Part shown: positions 18,988 to 30,624 of the stretch, one piece after another
Layout: each line of letters begins with the position of its first letter
Position numbering within the stretch: the first letter of the stretch is position 1
Assembly (NCBI GenBank): GCA_947466425.1
Contig: CANIBZ010000001.1
Coordinates: 1 to 64,000, forward strand
DNA length: 64,000 bases
From: Flavobacteriales bacterium
GTDB taxonomy: Bacteria > Bacteroidota > Bacteroidia > Flavobacteriales_D > Sanyastnellaceae
Reading direction: 5' to 3'
The notes under the pieces: model-generated
The model's database searches: none
Seen by the model: only the letters and a program-made list of their open reading frames with translations
What the model was told of the DNA's origin: nothing
Position numbers and translations under genes: made by a program

Positions 18988-19692
18988 ATGAATAAAGTTG
19001 ATTTACTTGTTATTTCTGCACATCCCGATGATGCTGAAATTAGCGCAGCAGGAACCATTATAAAATCAGTAAAAGAGGGAAGGATTGTGGCATTGGTAGA
19101 CCTGACACAAGGTGAGCGCGGCACACGTGGTAGTGCGGACTTGCGGATGATAGAAGCGCAGAAAGCGTCGGAAGTTATGGGGACACATTTTAGAGAAAAT
19201 TTGGAATTGGCCGATTGTTTTTTTACCGATACAGAAGAAAACAAAATGCGTATCATAGATGCGATTCGCAAGTATAGACCTGAAATTGTTTTTACCAATT
19301 CCCTTCGTGATCGTCATCCAGATCACGCTCGCGCGGCGAAGTTGGTGGCAGATTGTTGTTTTTATGCGGGACTTCCTAAAATTGTAACAAACTACGAAGC
19401 TTGGCGTCCACGCGCCTTGTACCATTTCAATCAAGATTATTACAACACCCCCGATTTCGTTATTGATATAACAGAACATATGGATCAGAAAATTGAAACC
19501 TTAAAGGCTTTTTCGAGTCAGTTTTTCGATCCGAATTCACAAGAGCCTAAAACTCCAATTTCAGGAAAGGAGTTCTTCGATTTTATAAAAGGCAGAGCCA
19601 TGGATTTTGGACGTTTTGCAGGTTATCAATACGGCGAAGGATTTGTTGCATCGCGACCCATTGGAATGCGCGATGTTTTCAACTTAGACTGA
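18988..19692 (+). CDS. bshB1: Bacillithiol biosynthesis deacetylase
   Basis: VISAHPDDAEISAAGTI, DLTQGERGTRGS, RDRHPDHARA; LmbE-like BshB1 pattern. Confidence 0.9.
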   Translation: MNKVDLLVISAHPDDAEISAAGTIIKSVKEGRIVALVDLTQGERGTRGSADLRMIEAQKASEVMGTHFRENLELADCFFTDTEENKMRIIDAIRKYRPEIVFTNSLRDRHPDHARAAKLVADCCFYAGLPKIVTNYEAWRPRALYHFNQDYYNTPDFVIDITEHMDQKIETLKAFSSQFFDPNSQEPKTPISGKEFFDFIKGRAMDFGRFAGYQYGEGFVASRPIGMRDVFNLD

Positions 19693-20880
19693 GAATTCTT
19701 TTTTCTTCAATCTTAAAAAGAGGAAAATCTGTACAAGGCTTTGAACTAGAAAAGCAGCCGATGCCGCCATGCACGCACCATTCAATTGATCTGTTGGAAT
19801 GAGCAGTGAAGAGCAAAGAATCGCAACTGCGAACCCAGTTAATGCAGAGTAAAAGTTGTATTGGTGAAGACCTCTACCGGAAAATAAATGAGCAATTGAA
19901 ACGGTTATTGTATTCGCAACAATACCTGGGATTAAAAAGAAAAAACCTTCTTTTATAAACGCTATATCGAAGTCCACGAATAGCGCTAGCCAGCTGTTAG
20001 GGACAATCAAAAAACATAATGTCCCGAATACAGTAGTTGTTACCCCAATGATTAAATAGCGTTTGGTAAGCAAAAGGTGTTCGCTGAAGTTGGATGATTG
20101 CGCAACGCGAGATGCAAGAATTGAGGACAAACTTTTCACTACCGACCAAAGCGCTTCAGCTACATACATGAGAATAGAAAAAACACCTGTGAAAATTTTT
20201 CCTTCGGCGCCGAGATTCTCTAGAAAATACAAATAAGAGCGTTGATTTCCTAGATGGAAAATATTCCCCAACTGCGCATATCCACCAAGCTTTGCAGTTT
20301 GTTGTAAATCGTTTTTCGATAATTCGAAACGCATTTTTTTCCAAACATGCGGAGTGAGAAAAAAACCGACAGTTGCAGTTACAACAAAGGACAGCAGTTG
20401 TCCTGAAATGAACGCCAGAATCCCCCAATCGGTTGTCAAATAAAAACAAGCAACAAAGAGGAGAGAAGAAACAGACTGAGTAAAAAGCAGAATTTGATAG
20501 GACTCGATTTTTTCTTTTCCAAGTAAGATCATTTGCTGCAATACGAATAGTGATTGCAAAGTCCCAAGAAGCAAAGTAAATCCAATGAAAGGAGCACCTA
20601 GGACTAGCAATAAAACAAAGGTTATACTTGCACTTATAGCGATCCAAATAATGGAAGGCAATGCAATTTTATTTTCACCGAGTCGTGGAATCAAATAGAT
20701 GAGCGCACCGCCTCCGATGAACTGACTTAGCGTTGCTAGTATGAGAATTCCGAAATTGATTAACGCAATGGTGCCTTGTCCTTCAATATGGACAAAATGC
20801 AAATTCATAATCACCAAGAGCAACGCCGAAACCAGTCCGAATGCACGATTCAATATGGAAAGAAATTCTACTCTCTTCAT
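19684..20880 (-). CDS. Polysaccharide flippase-like membrane protein
   Basis: Multi-TM, MATE/Wzx-like composition, adjacent to a glycosyltransferase. Confidence 0.7.
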   Translation of the reverse strand: MKRVEFLSILNRAFGLVSALLLVIMNLHFVHIEGQGTIALINFGILILATLSQFIGGGALIYLIPRLGENKIALPSIIWIAISASITFVLLLVLGAPFIGFTLLLGTLQSLFVLQQMILLGKEKIESYQILLFTQSVSSLLFVACFYLTTDWGILAFISGQLLSFVVTATVGFFLTPHVWKKMRFELSKNDLQQTAKLGGYAQLGNIFHLGNQRSYLYFLENLGAEGKIFTGVFSILMYVAEALWSVVKSLSSILASRVAQSSNFSEHLLLTKRYLIIGVTTTVFGTLCFLIVPNSWLALFVDFDIAFIKEGFFFLIPGIVANTITVSIAHLFSGRGLHQYNFYSALTGFAVAILCSSLLIPTDQLNGACMAASAAFLVQSLVQIFLFLRLKKKEFSV

Positions 20881-22034
20881 TTGTTCAGTGCTTGTTCATA
20901 TGCGTTCATGAATTGTTTTCCAACCGCCTCGAAAGAAAAATGATTCGTTGCATATGCAGAAATTTCTTCGCGATTAATCTCATTCATTTCGCTGTGAGAT
21001 TCATTTAGTGCATGCAAAAGTTGCGCTTCATTTTTCGCATCAATGAGTTTATTCCATTTGCAAAAGCCCATGTGCTCTGCAATTCCTCCAACGCGAGTAG
21101 CAATTACGTTCATTCCACTGGCCATAGCTTCAATCATAACCAAAGGTAAATTTTCATAGTTACTGAAAAGTACAAAGGTGTGGGAAGCATTCATTTTTTC
21201 TGCAACTTCCTGTTGATTCAACGTTCCGAAAAAGGCGATACTGCTTGAGCGTATGCCTATTTCCAAACTTCTTTTTTTCCAATGTGGAATATCACCGTCG
21301 CCGCCAAGCTCTAAGATTACGTCTTCCGTTTGGTCAGAGAATATCTTCCAAGTGCTAAGAATTCCTTCAATGTTTTTATGGTCGTTGTCTAAATGTGAAA
21401 GATGCACATACGTATGAATTTCATTCTTCTTTTCATTCTTGAAATAGGTCGTATTCACGACGTTTGGAACAATGATCGAAGGCTTGCTGAATCTCAATGT
21501 GCGCATAGCTTGCTCGAGCTGAAACGTTACAGGCAACAGAAGTTTTGATCTATTCGCAATGAATCGCATGTAGCTTTTTATGTGGAAGGGAAGAGGCGAA
21601 CGTTCATTCGGGTGATAACCTGTCCAATTGTCGGAAATGACAAAAGGTATCTTCCAATTTTGTTGAATAAAAAGGGCTTGCCAACCTTCTGGCCAAATCA
21701 TATTTAGTTGAACAAGATCTGGTTTGTTTTGGTTGAAATTGATATGAGCGATTCCTATTTTTAAAGCCTTAATTCTGTTTCGAAATAAGATTCCGTTTGA
21801 GTTATAGTAAACTCGAACCATGCGCACATTTCCTTCTACCTCATCTTCAATCTCGAAAGCGCTGGTCTTATTGTTTTTTGAAAGGTAAAGCACCGTGATA
21901 TTTGCGAAGAGCGCAACAGCTTCTGCATGACGCTGAACAAAATTCCCAAGGGTGGGGTGGGTTTTACTCGGAAACCAACTGCTTAGAAAAAGGACATGAA
22001 GCTTTTTTTTCACTGCTGCAAGATACAAATTCAA
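20877..22034 (-). CDS. Glycosyltransferase family 4
   Basis: SSWFPSKTHPTLGNFVQRHAEAV, LPLVMIEAMASGMNVIATRVGGIAE. Confidence 0.85.
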   Translation of the reverse strand: MNLYLAAVKKKLHVLFLSSWFPSKTHPTLGNFVQRHAEAVALFANITVLYLSKNNKTSAFEIEDEVEGNVRMVRVYYNSNGILFRNRIKALKIGIAHINFNQNKPDLVQLNMIWPEGWQALFIQQNWKIPFVISDNWTGYHPNERSPLPFHIKSYMRFIANRSKLLLPVTFQLEQAMRTLRFSKPSIIVPNVVNTTYFKNEKKNEIHTYVHLSHLDNDHKNIEGILSTWKIFSDQTEDVILELGGDGDIPHWKKRSLEIGIRSSSIAFFGTLNQQEVAEKMNASHTFVLFSNYENLPLVMIEAMASGMNVIATRVGGIAEHMGFCKWNKLIDAKNEAQLLHALNESHSEMNEINREEISAYATNHFSFEAVGKQFMNAYEQALNK

Positions 22035-22076
22035 AAAAATACTAGGGTCTATTTGTTCAAATAGAATGAATGTGTT

Positions 22077-22084
22077 TATCTTTG
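22077..22084 (+). promoter_or_regulatory. Bacteroidota -7 box for tRNA-His
   Basis: TATCTTTG fits TAnnTTTG, with TTTG at 22052-22055 (21-nt spacing), upstream of the tRNA. Confidence 0.65.
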
Positions 22085-22097
22085 CGCCCTCTTAGAC

Positions 22098-22175
22098 GGT
22101 GGTTTTAGCTCAGTTGGTTAGAGCATCAGTTTGTGGTTCTGAGGGTCGTGGGTTCGAATCCCATAAGCCACCCCA
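22098..22175 (+). tRNA. tRNA-His (GTG), with genome-encoded G-1:C73 and CCA
   Basis: Full cloverleaf: acceptor GTGGTTT/AAGCCAC, D-arm GCTCAGTTGGTTAGAGC, anticodon loop TTGTGGT, T-arm GTGGGTTCGAATCCCAT, CCA. Confidence 0.95.
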
Positions 22176-22184
22176 CTAGAAAAG

Positions 22185-22209
22185 AAAAGGTCGACATTGT
22201 CGACCTTTT
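22185..22209. terminator. Bidirectional terminator between tRNA-His and trxB
   Basis: AAAAGGTCGAC-ATT-GTCGACCTTTT plus T tract. Confidence 0.8.
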
Positions 22210-22227
22210 TTCTTAGAATAAATTTTC

Positions 22228-23178
22228 TTAGTGAATTCCTTTCGAAGCCAAATAACGTTCAGCATCTAATGCAGCCATGCATCCAGTTCCCGCCGCAGTA
22301 ACTGCTTGGCGGTAATTTTTATCTGCTGCATCTCCCGCTACAAAGACCCCTTCAACATTGGTCTTCGAAGAGCCGGGAGTGTTTAAGATATAGCCGGTTT
22401 CATCTGTGTTGATGAATTCTTTGAATACGCCCGTATTCGGATTGTGTCCGATTGCAACGAAGAATCCAGTAATGTCAACGGTGCGACTTTCACCAGTAGC
22501 AGAGTTCTTGAAGATTGCTCCTTCAACGCCGTCTTTTCCTAAAATATCTTCTGTGGTTGAGTTCCAAAGAATTTCAATGTTCGGTGTTTCCAAAACACGA
22601 TTTTGCATGGCTCTAGAAGCACGCATTTTATCGCTTCGAACAATCATATATACTTTTCTGCAAAGTTTTGCTAAGTATGTCGCTTCTTCAGCTGCTGTAT
22701 CTCCAGCACCAACAATAGCTACGTCTTGATTACGATAGAAAAAACCATCGCAAACGGCGCAAGCACTAACACCACCGCCAAGATTGCGCAAGCGAATTTC
22801 GTTGTCAAGGCCTAACCATTTCGCAGAGGCACCTGTTGCAATAATGACAGAATCTGCAGAAACGATATGCTTTCCATTATCTATTTCAACGAAGTGTTTG
22901 CTTCCGGAAAAATCTACTTTGGTTACCCATCCGTTGCGAATGTCTGTTCCGAAACGTTTCGCCTGATTTTCCATGTCGGCCATTAGCTCAGGTCCACGAA
23001 CTCCAGAGGGATATCCAGGGAAATTATCAACTTCGGTCGTGTCCATCAATTGTCCTCCCGGCTGTTGCCCTTGATAAATAACAGGCTTCATATCTGCACG
23101 TGCAGCGTAGATTGCTGCTGTATATCCTGCCGGTCCGCTACCTATGATGAGGCATTTGATGTGTTCGTTCGCTTCCAT
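22228..23178 (-). CDS. trxB: Thioredoxin-disulfide reductase
   Basis: GSGPAGYTAAIYAARA, CAVCDGFFYRN, GVFVAGDAADKNYRQAVTAAGTGC. Confidence 0.96.
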   Translation of the reverse strand: MEANEHIKCLIIGSGPAGYTAAIYAARADMKPVIYQGQQPGGQLMDTTEVDNFPGYPSGVRGPELMADMENQAKRFGTDIRNGWVTKVDFSGSKHFVEIDNGKHIVSADSVIIATGASAKWLGLDNEIRLRNLGGGVSACAVCDGFFYRNQDVAIVGAGDTAAEEATYLAKLCRKVYMIVRSDKMRASRAMQNRVLETPNIEILWNSTTEDILGKDGVEGAIFKNSATGESRTVDITGFFVAIGHNPNTGVFKEFINTDETGYILNTPGSSKTNVEGVFVAGDAADKNYRQAVTAAGTGCMAALDAERYLASKGIH

Positions 23179-23201
23179 GTTATTCTAATTTTTTGAGAGC
23201 A

Positions 23202-23209
23202 CAAATATA
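23202..23209 (-). promoter_or_regulatory. -7 box of trxB
   Basis: Reverse complement TATATTTG, TAnnTTTG consensus, 23 nt upstream of the trxB ATG. Confidence 0.5.
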
Positions 23210-23249
23210 GTGCGAGTGGTGTTTTACAATGTGTGATTTTACGCACACG

Positions 23250-24005
23250 TTATTCAAAGGCTTGAATCAAGAATGCATCCCAAAGCGGATCTTCAGGCGG
23301 TGGCGCTGAAATTACCACTGGAGTCTTTTTTACAGGATGTGTAAATTCAATTTTTCTAGCATGAAGATGAATACTCGCGTTGTCGTTGGTGCGCTTGCTT
23401 CCGTATTTGATGTCTCCTTTAATCGGACAACCCAATTGAGAAAGTGTTGCACGTATTTGGTGGTGCCTTCCCGTTTTCGGATAAACTTCAACGAAAGTAT
23501 AATGGTCACCTTTTCCAAGCACTTTGTAGGTCAGTTCAGATTCTTTTCTGTCGGCAGCCGGTTCGTTATAAAAGAAAGACTTGTTTTGCTTTTCATCTTT
23601 CCACAAGTAGTTAATCACATGGCCTTCCATCTTGGGTGGTGCGTCTTGCACTACAGCCCAATACGTTTTGAAAACATCCCGTGTTTTAAAATCAATCGTA
23701 AGTCTTGAAAGCGCTTTGCTTGTTTTTGCGAAAACTACAACGCCACTTACAGGTCTATCTATACGATGAACTGTCCCGCAAAAAACTTCACCGGGTTTGT
23801 TGTAGGTTATCTTAAGGTATTGTTTAATGATGTCACTTAATACGACATCGCCTGTTTTATCGCCTTGAACGATATCAGAGTTTCTCTTGTTTACGGCAAT
23901 AATGTGATTGTCTTCGTAAAGAATACGAAGGTTTTCGAGGGTGGTTACTTCAAGCGGTTTTTTTGGTGCTCGGTCCCAAACTTTGGGCGCGTGTTTCTTC
24001 ATCAA
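23250..24005 (-). CDS. RluA family pseudouridine synthase
   Basis: [43 protein letters not shown]. Confidence 0.92.
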   Translation of the reverse strand: MMKKHAPKVWDRAPKKPLEVTTLENLRILYEDNHIIAVNKRNSDIVQGDKTGDVVLSDIIKQYLKITYNKPGEVFCGTVHRIDRPVSGVVVFAKTSKALSRLTIDFKTRDVFKTYWAVVQDAPPKMEGHVINYLWKDEKQNKSFFYNEPAADRKESELTYKVLGKGDHYTFVEVYPKTGRHHQIRATLSQLGCPIKGDIKYGSKRTNDNASIHLHARKIEFTHPVKKTPVVISAPPPEDPLWDAFLIQAFE

Positions 24006-24817
24006 TACTGCTCCTTGTTGTTCGGGAAATCCGCGCTTCTTACATCGCTCACATATTGTTCAAGCGCTGTTTTCATTTGTTCTCCCATGTTTAAATATTT
24101 CCTTAAAAAGCGAGGCGTAAATCCTTCAGTAATGCCAAGCATATCGTGCAGTACCAGCACTTGTCCGTCTACATCGCCTCCAGCGCCAATTCCAATAATT
24201 GGAACATGAACTTCCTGCGCAACGCGCTTGGCAAGTGCCGCAGGAATTTTCTCTAATACAATAGCAAAACAACCACTTTCTGCTAAAAGTTTCGCATCGT
24301 GAATCAAACGATCGGCTTCAACTTCTTCCTTAGCACGAACTTGATAGGTTCCGAATTTATAAATACTCTGAGGAGTTAATCCAAGGTGCCCCATTACAGG
24401 AATACCCGCGGTTAAAATACGTTTTACACTTTCAACAATTTCTTCTCCACCTTCCATCTTAACGGCGTGTCCGCCCGTTTCCTTCATGATTCGAATAGCA
24501 GAGTTCAACGCTTCTTTCGAATTTCCTTGGTACGAGCCAAAGGGCATATCAACAACAACAAGTGAACGACTGCAGGCGCGAACTACGCTTGCTGCGTGAT
24601 AAATCATTTGATCCAAGGTAATTGGAAGAGTGGTCTCATGTCCTGCCATTACATTCGACGCCGAATCACCAACTAGAATAACGTCAATTCCAGATTGATC
24701 AACAATTAGAGCCATCGAATAGTCGTAGGCGGTGAGCATTGCAATCTTCTCGCCCTTATTCTTCATTTCTTGAAGCGTGTGGGTGGTGACTCTGCGAACT
24801 ACTTTGTTTACTGACAT
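24002..24817 (-). CDS. panB: 3-methyl-2-oxobutanoate hydroxymethyltransferase
   Basis: [48 protein letters not shown]. Confidence 0.96.
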   Translation of the reverse strand: MSVNKVVRRVTTHTLQEMKNKGEKIAMLTAYDYSMALIVDQSGIDVILVGDSASNVMAGHETTLPITLDQMIYHAASVVRACSRSLVVVDMPFGSYQGNSKEALNSAIRIMKETGGHAVKMEGGEEIVESVKRILTAGIPVMGHLGLTPQSIYKFGTYQVRAKEEVEADRLIHDAKLLAESGCFAIVLEKIPAALAKRVAQEVHVPIIGIGAGGDVDGQVLVLHDMLGITEGFTPRFLRKYLNMGEQMKTALEQYVSDVRSADFPNNKEQY

Positions 24818-24848
24818 GGTTTGTTTTTTAGAGCGGCAAAAGTGGGGA

Positions 24849-27839
24849 TTATTCCTTTACAAATATTTTTTTAGCGACAATTCCTTTTGAGCTATCTGAA
24901 ATTTGAATGGCATACATTCCCGTGCTGAATTGCGAAACATCGATTCGGGTAGAACCTTGGTTTTGCATATTTCCGCTGTGAATCAATTTTCCTTGAATAT
25001 CGAAGATGGAATAAGTCAATCCTCTGAATTGTGCTTCAGCCACTACTTGAATGTAGTCTTGGGCAGGTGAAGGATAAATTCTGAAGACAGATTCTTCTTC
25101 CTCATTCACATTCACATTCGATTGGAAATGGGCGGTGAATTGGGCAATATTCAATGAGATATTTCCTTCCCAAACAGAATCTAAAATATCATTGATTAAA
25201 CTGCTGTTATCCCAATAAGCGAATTCAAACCCTGGATTTGCAATGGCTTCAATTTTCACAGGAACACCGTCGAAGTAGACTCCTGTCCAAGGGTATTCAG
25301 TGGGTTGAATGGTACTGATGTGAATTTGTCCTGATCCTGCTGGCAACACGTCAAGCGTTACATCTACTTGTTGAGGCAATGCGAATCTGTTTTGAATGTG
25401 ATTGCGAACCTGCTCTGTTCTGCACAACAATTCCGATTGGAAGGTCATGTGATTGTTGTAGAAATTATCCATTTGTCCGGGCACGTTATTCGGATCTCCC
25501 CAGCGCTGATATTCATTGGGCATTTCAGGTGCATTGAGGTTGAAGTATCTGTTTTCAACAGCAATCAATCTTTCAGGTCGGTAGTTCGTGTTCATTAAAT
25601 CGGCGAAGCGATTGATGAAGTAGTTTTTGTAAAGTGCGTTTTGAATGCTCTGTAACCAAATGTTTATATACGGATTGTCGGTGCTCTGTCCAGACATGTA
25701 ATCGATGTGATTGGTATAACAATCGGTCCAGGCATTCGGATTCAGCGATAGTTCCAAATCAATAGTTGCGAATCTCCAACGGTTGTTGGTTGTGTTGGAA
25801 CGATAAATTTTTATGTTGTTACCCGGCCAGTCTACATTGCCCATCCAAGATTCTGAGATAATGTAATCTGTGTAATAAGTCATGTCGAAATGTTGATCCG
25901 CTTCGCTCCAATAGGTTGGACTTGCTTCGTTCAAGGCATTGAATGCATTGTATGAATTCCAGAAATTAGCGGTAGATCCTTGAACGGCGCGAAGCATACC
26001 TCCGTACCAATAGCTCAGTGACATAAGTTCTACAGAATCTTTGATTGCGCCTTCGTTTTCCTTGAACATTTCCGCGTTGTATTTTTCACGCAGTTCGTAG
26101 AGTCCGAAATATTGTCCATTGATGTAGACTGTTGCTGGACGATAAGCGCTGTAATACGCATTCGCTCCGCGACACATTAATTCGGCTTGACACGCCTCTT
26201 TGTATGGCAGAACTAAATATTGATTGCTTCCATTTCGAAGGTAGAATTCAGAATACTTATTTCTGTTTGGTCTTCCTGGAATAATAACTTGATTTACTGA
26301 ATTCTCACCCAACACGCTGTGCGCCAGTTCCAATCGGAAAGAGTGTTGTGGTTGAGAGCGACTTCCACCTGCACCTCCGTCTATTTGCATACCGGTGTTC
26401 TGAGAAAACATAAGCGGGTGCCCAGGAATGGAATCGAAATAATCTAAGTGTGCATTGCGCATCCAGTCTTGGTCCCAGTGATCGAAGATGCCATCGTTTC
26501 CATACAAATTCGCGTTGTCTGTTGTTATGGAAAGAATGGGAGTGGTGTGACTGATGTTGAAAAGGAAAGAAGCGGATGTAACACTACTCGGAATGTAATT
26601 GGGTTTGAAGGCGCGGGCGCGCAATATTTTAGACTGAAAGAAGGTCAGCGGAGTTCCGGTGTAAATTGGAGAACTGCTTGTCGGTTCACTTCCATCTATG
26701 GTGTAATGAATTGTTGAAGGAGCCGTGTTCAAATCGAGAATGGTAGCATTGAATGGTGCTGCGTAGACACCTGGGTTGTGGTCGAACAAAGGGGCAATGG
26801 CATAACCTAAGGCAGGCGCTCCGCTATTGCTTGCATGCGGAGTGGGTGTTGCGAAAATTGAATTTGAATTCGATCCGTTCGGATAACGTCCAACGCTTAT
26901 ATCCACTGCTTGACATTTCACAATTAAACTGTTTTCCAACACTTGTGAAGGATTGTAAAGGAACAGCGTATCACCCCCACCTGAAATTTTGAAACTCGTG
27001 TGAAATTGTGTTCCCGAATTTGGAAGGAACTCATTCGTCATTGAAGCCTGAGGAGTATTCTTCATGGCTATTTCGATGTATGTATAATTCACAGCATCGG
27101 TTGCAGCTACATTGAATCCAAGTGAATTAACCGGTCCTGCTGAAAGACCTGCAGCTGTGAGTTCAGCAGCGGGAATGAGCATTTGATTGCGGGCACTCCA
27201 ATACCAATTTCCGTAAGGTGCCGGGTAATCTGTATTTCCGTTCTGGATGTTTCCGGTTCCAATGGTAACACCGTTTAATTTCATATTCGGACGTTGGTTC
27301 ACGACGGTGCCTAAAACTGCCGAGCAAGAGGCTTCGCTACCGTCGTTAAATGCGAAAGTTGTTGAACCATAGGACGTAGCAGATTGTCTGAATTGAGAAT
27401 TAGTGATGTATCCTGTATTGCTCCAAGAACATACGTTCACAGCAATACTTGATACACCGTCCCATTGAAATGGGGTTGTAAAGTTGTGCGTATTCCATCC
27501 GACAACTGGTGTGAATGCCCCCGTGTTAATAGTTGTTGTGAAGGGCGCTGTCGCGAAACGGTTTTTTTCGCTGCAAAAAACAACTAGGAATTCTCCTGGA
27601 TTCATTGTGTAATGAGGGAAAGTCCATTCTGCAGGCGTGGTTGAATTATCGGTTAGTGAGTAGCCGAACAAATCCACGGCCGACGTTCCAGCATTGTACA
27701 ATTCAATCCAATCTTCGTATTCTCCGTCTTCATCGGCAAGGGTGTGGTAGTTCTTGTTGCTGCCTTCATTGATAACAATTTGAGACCAAGTGAAATTTGA
27801 AATGCAGATTGCGGTGAAAAGTATGACTAGTTTTTTCAT
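24849..27839 (-). CDS. Lamin-tail / CotH kinase-like secreted protein with T9SS type A C-terminal domain
   Basis: N-terminal lamin-tail-like '[42 protein letters not shown]'; CHB_HEX-like '[20 protein letters not shown]'; CotH region; C-term '[15 protein letters not shown]...IFVKE'. Confidence 0.85.
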   Translation of the reverse strand: MKKLVILFTAICISNFTWSQIVINEGSNKNYHTLADEDGEYEDWIELYNAGTSAVDLFGYSLTDNSTTPAEWTFPHYTMNPGEFLVVFCSEKNRFATAPFTTTINTGAFTPVVGWNTHNFTTPFQWDGVSSIAVNVCSWSNTGYITNSQFRQSATSYGSTTFAFNDGSEASCSAVLGTVVNQRPNMKLNGVTIGTGNIQNGNTDYPAPYGNWYWSARNQMLIPAAELTAAGLSAGPVNSLGFNVAATDAVNYTYIEIAMKNTPQASMTNEFLPNSGTQFHTSFKISGGGDTLFLYNPSQVLENSLIVKCQAVDISVGRYPNGSNSNSIFATPTPHASNSGAPALGYAIAPLFDHNPGVYAAPFNATILDLNTAPSTIHYTIDGSEPTSSSPIYTGTPLTFFQSKILRARAFKPNYIPSSVTSASFLFNISHTTPILSITTDNANLYGNDGIFDHWDQDWMRNAHLDYFDSIPGHPLMFSQNTGMQIDGGAGGSRSQPQHSFRLELAHSVLGENSVNQVIIPGRPNRNKYSEFYLRNGSNQYLVLPYKEACQAELMCRGANAYYSAYRPATVYINGQYFGLYELREKYNAEMFKENEGAIKDSVELMSLSYWYGGMLRAVQGSTANFWNSYNAFNALNEASPTYWSEADQHFDMTYYTDYIISESWMGNVDWPGNNIKIYRSNTTNNRWRFATIDLELSLNPNAWTDCYTNHIDYMSGQSTDNPYINIWLQSIQNALYKNYFINRFADLMNTNYRPERLIAVENRYFNLNAPEMPNEYQRWGDPNNVPGQMDNFYNNHMTFQSELLCRTEQVRNHIQNRFALPQQVDVTLDVLPAGSGQIHISTIQPTEYPWTGVYFDGVPVKIEAIANPGFEFAYWDNSSLINDILDSVWEGNISLNIAQFTAHFQSNVNVNEEEESVFRIYPSPAQDYIQVVAEAQFRGLTYSIFDIQGKLIHSGNMQNQGSTRIDVSQFSTGMYAIQISDSSKGIVAKKIFVKE

Positions 27840-27851
27840 TCTATAAAGGTA

Positions 27852-28550
27852 CTAATTCTGTTTGTTTTTAATTTTTTGAAGTTCCGAGGCAATAGCCGAC
27901 TCGACTAAGGGTTCCATGATAAGGTAACCCGTAACATTCGGATGAACGCCATCTTCGCCCAAATCAATGCGCAATCCGTTGCGCTCATCTTTCATGGGGG
28001 TGTGAAAATCCACGAAAGTAATGTCGTGGGTTTCAGCGTAGAAGCGAAGCGCCTTATTCAATTCAATAATTTTTTCTGCGGGCTCTCTACCGGGGCTCCA
28101 GGGGTAATCGAAGACGGGAAGAACAGAGCACAACACTACTGCAATGCCATTGGTTTTTGCCAATTCCATCATAGAAAATATATTATCTTCAATCATGTCG
28201 AGTGACACATTGCCTGTATTTCCTGCGATGTCGTTGGTGCCACCCAGAAACACAACCACTTTGGGATGAAGGTTCACGACATCTGCACGAAAGCGAAGCA
28301 ACATCTGCGAAGTTGTTTGTCCACCAATGCCTCTATTCACATAAGGTTTTCCAACAAAAAATTCGGGGTGTACATTTTTCCAGAATTCGGTTATTGAATT
28401 CCCCATGAACACAATTCTATCTTCTTGGTCAGTAGGATTTTCAAGCATGGTATTGGCTTTTCTGTAGTAATTCAGATTTGCCCAATCTTGGGCGTTCATG
28501 ACGCTATGAAGAGCCATGATTAAGCAAATGGAAAGGATTCTTCTCATCAT
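27852..28550 (-). CDS. SGNH/GDSL hydrolase family protein
   Basis: IVFMGNSITEFW, GGTNDIAGNTG, DGVHPNVTGY. Confidence 0.9.
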   Translation of the reverse strand: MMRRILSICLIMALHSVMNAQDWANLNYYRKANTMLENPTDQEDRIVFMGNSITEFWKNVHPEFFVGKPYVNRGIGGQTTSQMLLRFRADVVNLHPKVVVFLGGTNDIAGNTGNVSLDMIEDNIFSMMELAKTNGIAVVLCSVLPVFDYPWSPGREPAEKIIELNKALRFYAETHDITFVDFHTPMKDERNGLRIDLGEDGVHPNVTGYLIMEPLVESAIASELQKIKNKQN

Positions 28551-28668
28551 AAGTTCATTTCAAATTTAGACCACACTTTGCGTAATCCATTGTCCTTCGT
28601 TGATAATTTTGAAATTCAAGCTTCGGGGCAAGGAAGTTTCGCGTTTTCTTCGAAGAAAATTAAGAGAT

Positions 28669-29976
28669 ATGTCGGCTTTTGAAATTGTTGGGGGTAATGC
28701 CTTAAAAGGAACGGTAATTCCGCAAGGCGCGAAGAATGAGGCGCTACAAATTATATCTGCGGTATTGCTTACCGCAGAACCTGTTATTATTCGCAATATC
28801 CCGGAGATTATTGATGTGTTGAAGTTGATTGATTTACTTCAAGACATTGGGGTGAAGGTGGAAAAATTGGCGAAAGGCGAATTTAAATTCATTGCCGACG
28901 ATGTAAATCTGGAGTATTTGACAACAGAGGATTACAAGAAGAAAGCTGCTGCGTTGCGCGGATCTATCATGCTGGTAGGACCTATGCTTGGAAGATTCGG
29001 GCAGGGGTATATTCCAAAGCCAGGCGGAGATAAAATTGGAAGACGTCGATTAGACACACACTTTACAGGCTTTCAAAATTTAGGGGCGACGTTTAATTAC
29101 GATGCGGTGAATCACTTCTACAGTGTGACATCAAAACGATTGAAGGGCGCATACATGCTGTTGGATGAAGCTTCTGTAACAGGAACTGCGAACATTGTCA
29201 TGGCAGCGGCTTTAGCTGAGGGAACAACCTCTATTTATAACGCAGCGTGTGAGCCTTATTTGCAGCAGTTGTGCAAGATGATCAATCGCATGGGTGGAAA
29301 AATTTCGGGCATTGGTTCGAATTTACTCATCATTGAAGGGGTTGAAAAATTGGGCGGAACCGAACACAGATGTCTTCCAGATATGATTGAAATTGGGTCT
29401 TTCATTGGAATGGCGGCTATGACGAAAGGCGATATTCTCATAAAAGACGTTTCATACAACGACTTGGGAATTATTCCTGAAATGTTCCGACGCATGGGCA
29501 TTCAAGTTGATTTAGTGAACGGCGATGATCTTCACATTCCAGCGCAAGATTCATATGAGATAGACACGTTCATTGATGGTTCAATCATGACCATTAGCGA
29601 TGCGCCTTGGCCTGGGTTCACTCCTGATTTGATTTCTATTGCACTCGTTACTGCGACACAAGCAAGAGGTTCGGTGCTTATTCATCAAAAGATGTTCGAG
29701 AGCCGTTTGTTCTTCGTAGACAAACTCATCGATATGGGAGCGCAGATTATTTTGTGCGATCCACACAGAGCAACTGTCATTGGTCTTGATCGTAAGTCTG
29801 CTTTGAAAGGCGTAACCATGTCTTCTCCAGATATTCGCGCAGGAGTTTCCTTGTTAATTGCGGCATTGAGCGCCAAAGGAAAGTCTACGATTCAGAACAT
29901 TGAGCAGATAGACCGCGGATACCAAGACATTGAAGCGCGTTTACAGGCATTGGGTGCAGATATTCGCAGAGTATAA
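28669..29976 (+). CDS. murA: UDP-N-acetylglucosamine 1-carboxyvinyltransferase
   Basis: MSAFEIVGGNALKGTVIPQGAKNEALQIISAVLLTAEPVIIRNIPEI; start placed at 28669 rather than the TTG at 28600. Confidence 0.93.
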   Translation: MSAFEIVGGNALKGTVIPQGAKNEALQIISAVLLTAEPVIIRNIPEIIDVLKLIDLLQDIGVKVEKLAKGEFKFIADDVNLEYLTTEDYKKKAAALRGSIMLVGPMLGRFGQGYIPKPGGDKIGRRRLDTHFTGFQNLGATFNYDAVNHFYSVTSKRLKGAYMLLDEASVTGTANIVMAAALAEGTTSIYNAACEPYLQQLCKMINRMGGKISGIGSNLLIIEGVEKLGGTEHRCLPDMIEIGSFIGMAAMTKGDILIKDVSYNDLGIIPEMFRRMGIQVDLVNGDDLHIPAQDSYEIDTFIDGSIMTISDAPWPGFTPDLISIALVTATQARGSVLIHQKMFESRLFFVDKLIDMGAQIILCDPHRATVIGLDRKSALKGVTMSSPDIRAGVSLLIAALSAKGKSTIQNIEQIDRGYQDIEARLQALGADIRRV

Positions 29977-30043
29977 ACTCTTTGGCAAGAACTTTGGCTT
30001 TCGAGTAACATACTGTTCTATATTTGAAATGAATTCAACAATT

Positions 30044-30601
30044 ATGAAAAAAAATCTTGCCCCATTTGCATTGCTTCTCGCTGTAGTTGCAATGTTCAGC
30101 TTCACATCGGTGAAGCAAAATACTACAACGTCAACTTCGGCTAAAATCGGATTGGAGATTGGCGATGAAGCCCCAAACATTGTTATGAAAGGTGTCGACG
30201 GAAGAGATTTGAAACTTTCTTCACTCCGCGGTAAATTGGTTTTAATCGACTTTTGGGCTTCTTGGTGTGGACCTTGCCGCAGAGAGAATCCGAATGTTGT
30301 TGAAGCCTATAACAAATACAGCAAGGCAAAATTCAAAACAGCAAAAGGATTCGAAATCTTCTCTGTGAGTTTCGATCAAAATAAAGCGGCGTGGGAAGAA
30401 GCCATTGCGAAAGATGGACTGTTGTGGAAGAACCACGTGTGTGATATGAAAGGCTGGGCGAATGCTGCCGGGCAACTCTACGGAATCTCAAGCATCCCTT
30501 CAAGTGTCTTAATTGATGAGAATGGAATTATTGTCGCGAAGAACCTTCGCGGACCGGCTTTAGACATGGAATTGGACAAGTATGTTTCTTCGTTCAAATG
30601 A
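30044..30601 (+). CDS. TlpA family disulfide reductase
   Basis: Signal peptide MKKNLAPFALLLAVVAMFSF; LIDFWASWCGPCRRENPNVVEAYNKY. Confidence 0.88.
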   Translation: MKKNLAPFALLLAVVAMFSFTSVKQNTTTSTSAKIGLEIGDEAPNIVMKGVDGRDLKLSSLRGKLVLIDFWASWCGPCRRENPNVVEAYNKYSKAKFKTAKGFEIFSVSFDQNKAAWEEAIAKDGLLWKNHVCDMKGWANAAGQLYGISSIPSSVLIDENGIIVAKNLRGPALDMELDKYVSSFK

Positions 30602-30624
30602 TCTAACGATATAAGTTATCTTTG

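Noticed and set aside
22185-22209. Member of the micro-hairpin family (3-nt ATT loop)
   Set aside because: Single long GC/A-T stem with flanking T tract; a standard terminator with no linker array.
28600-28668. N-terminal extension of MurA from the TTG start at 28600
   Set aside because: Low-complexity basic peptide upstream of the conserved MSAFEIVGG start; the ATG at 28669 is the better start.
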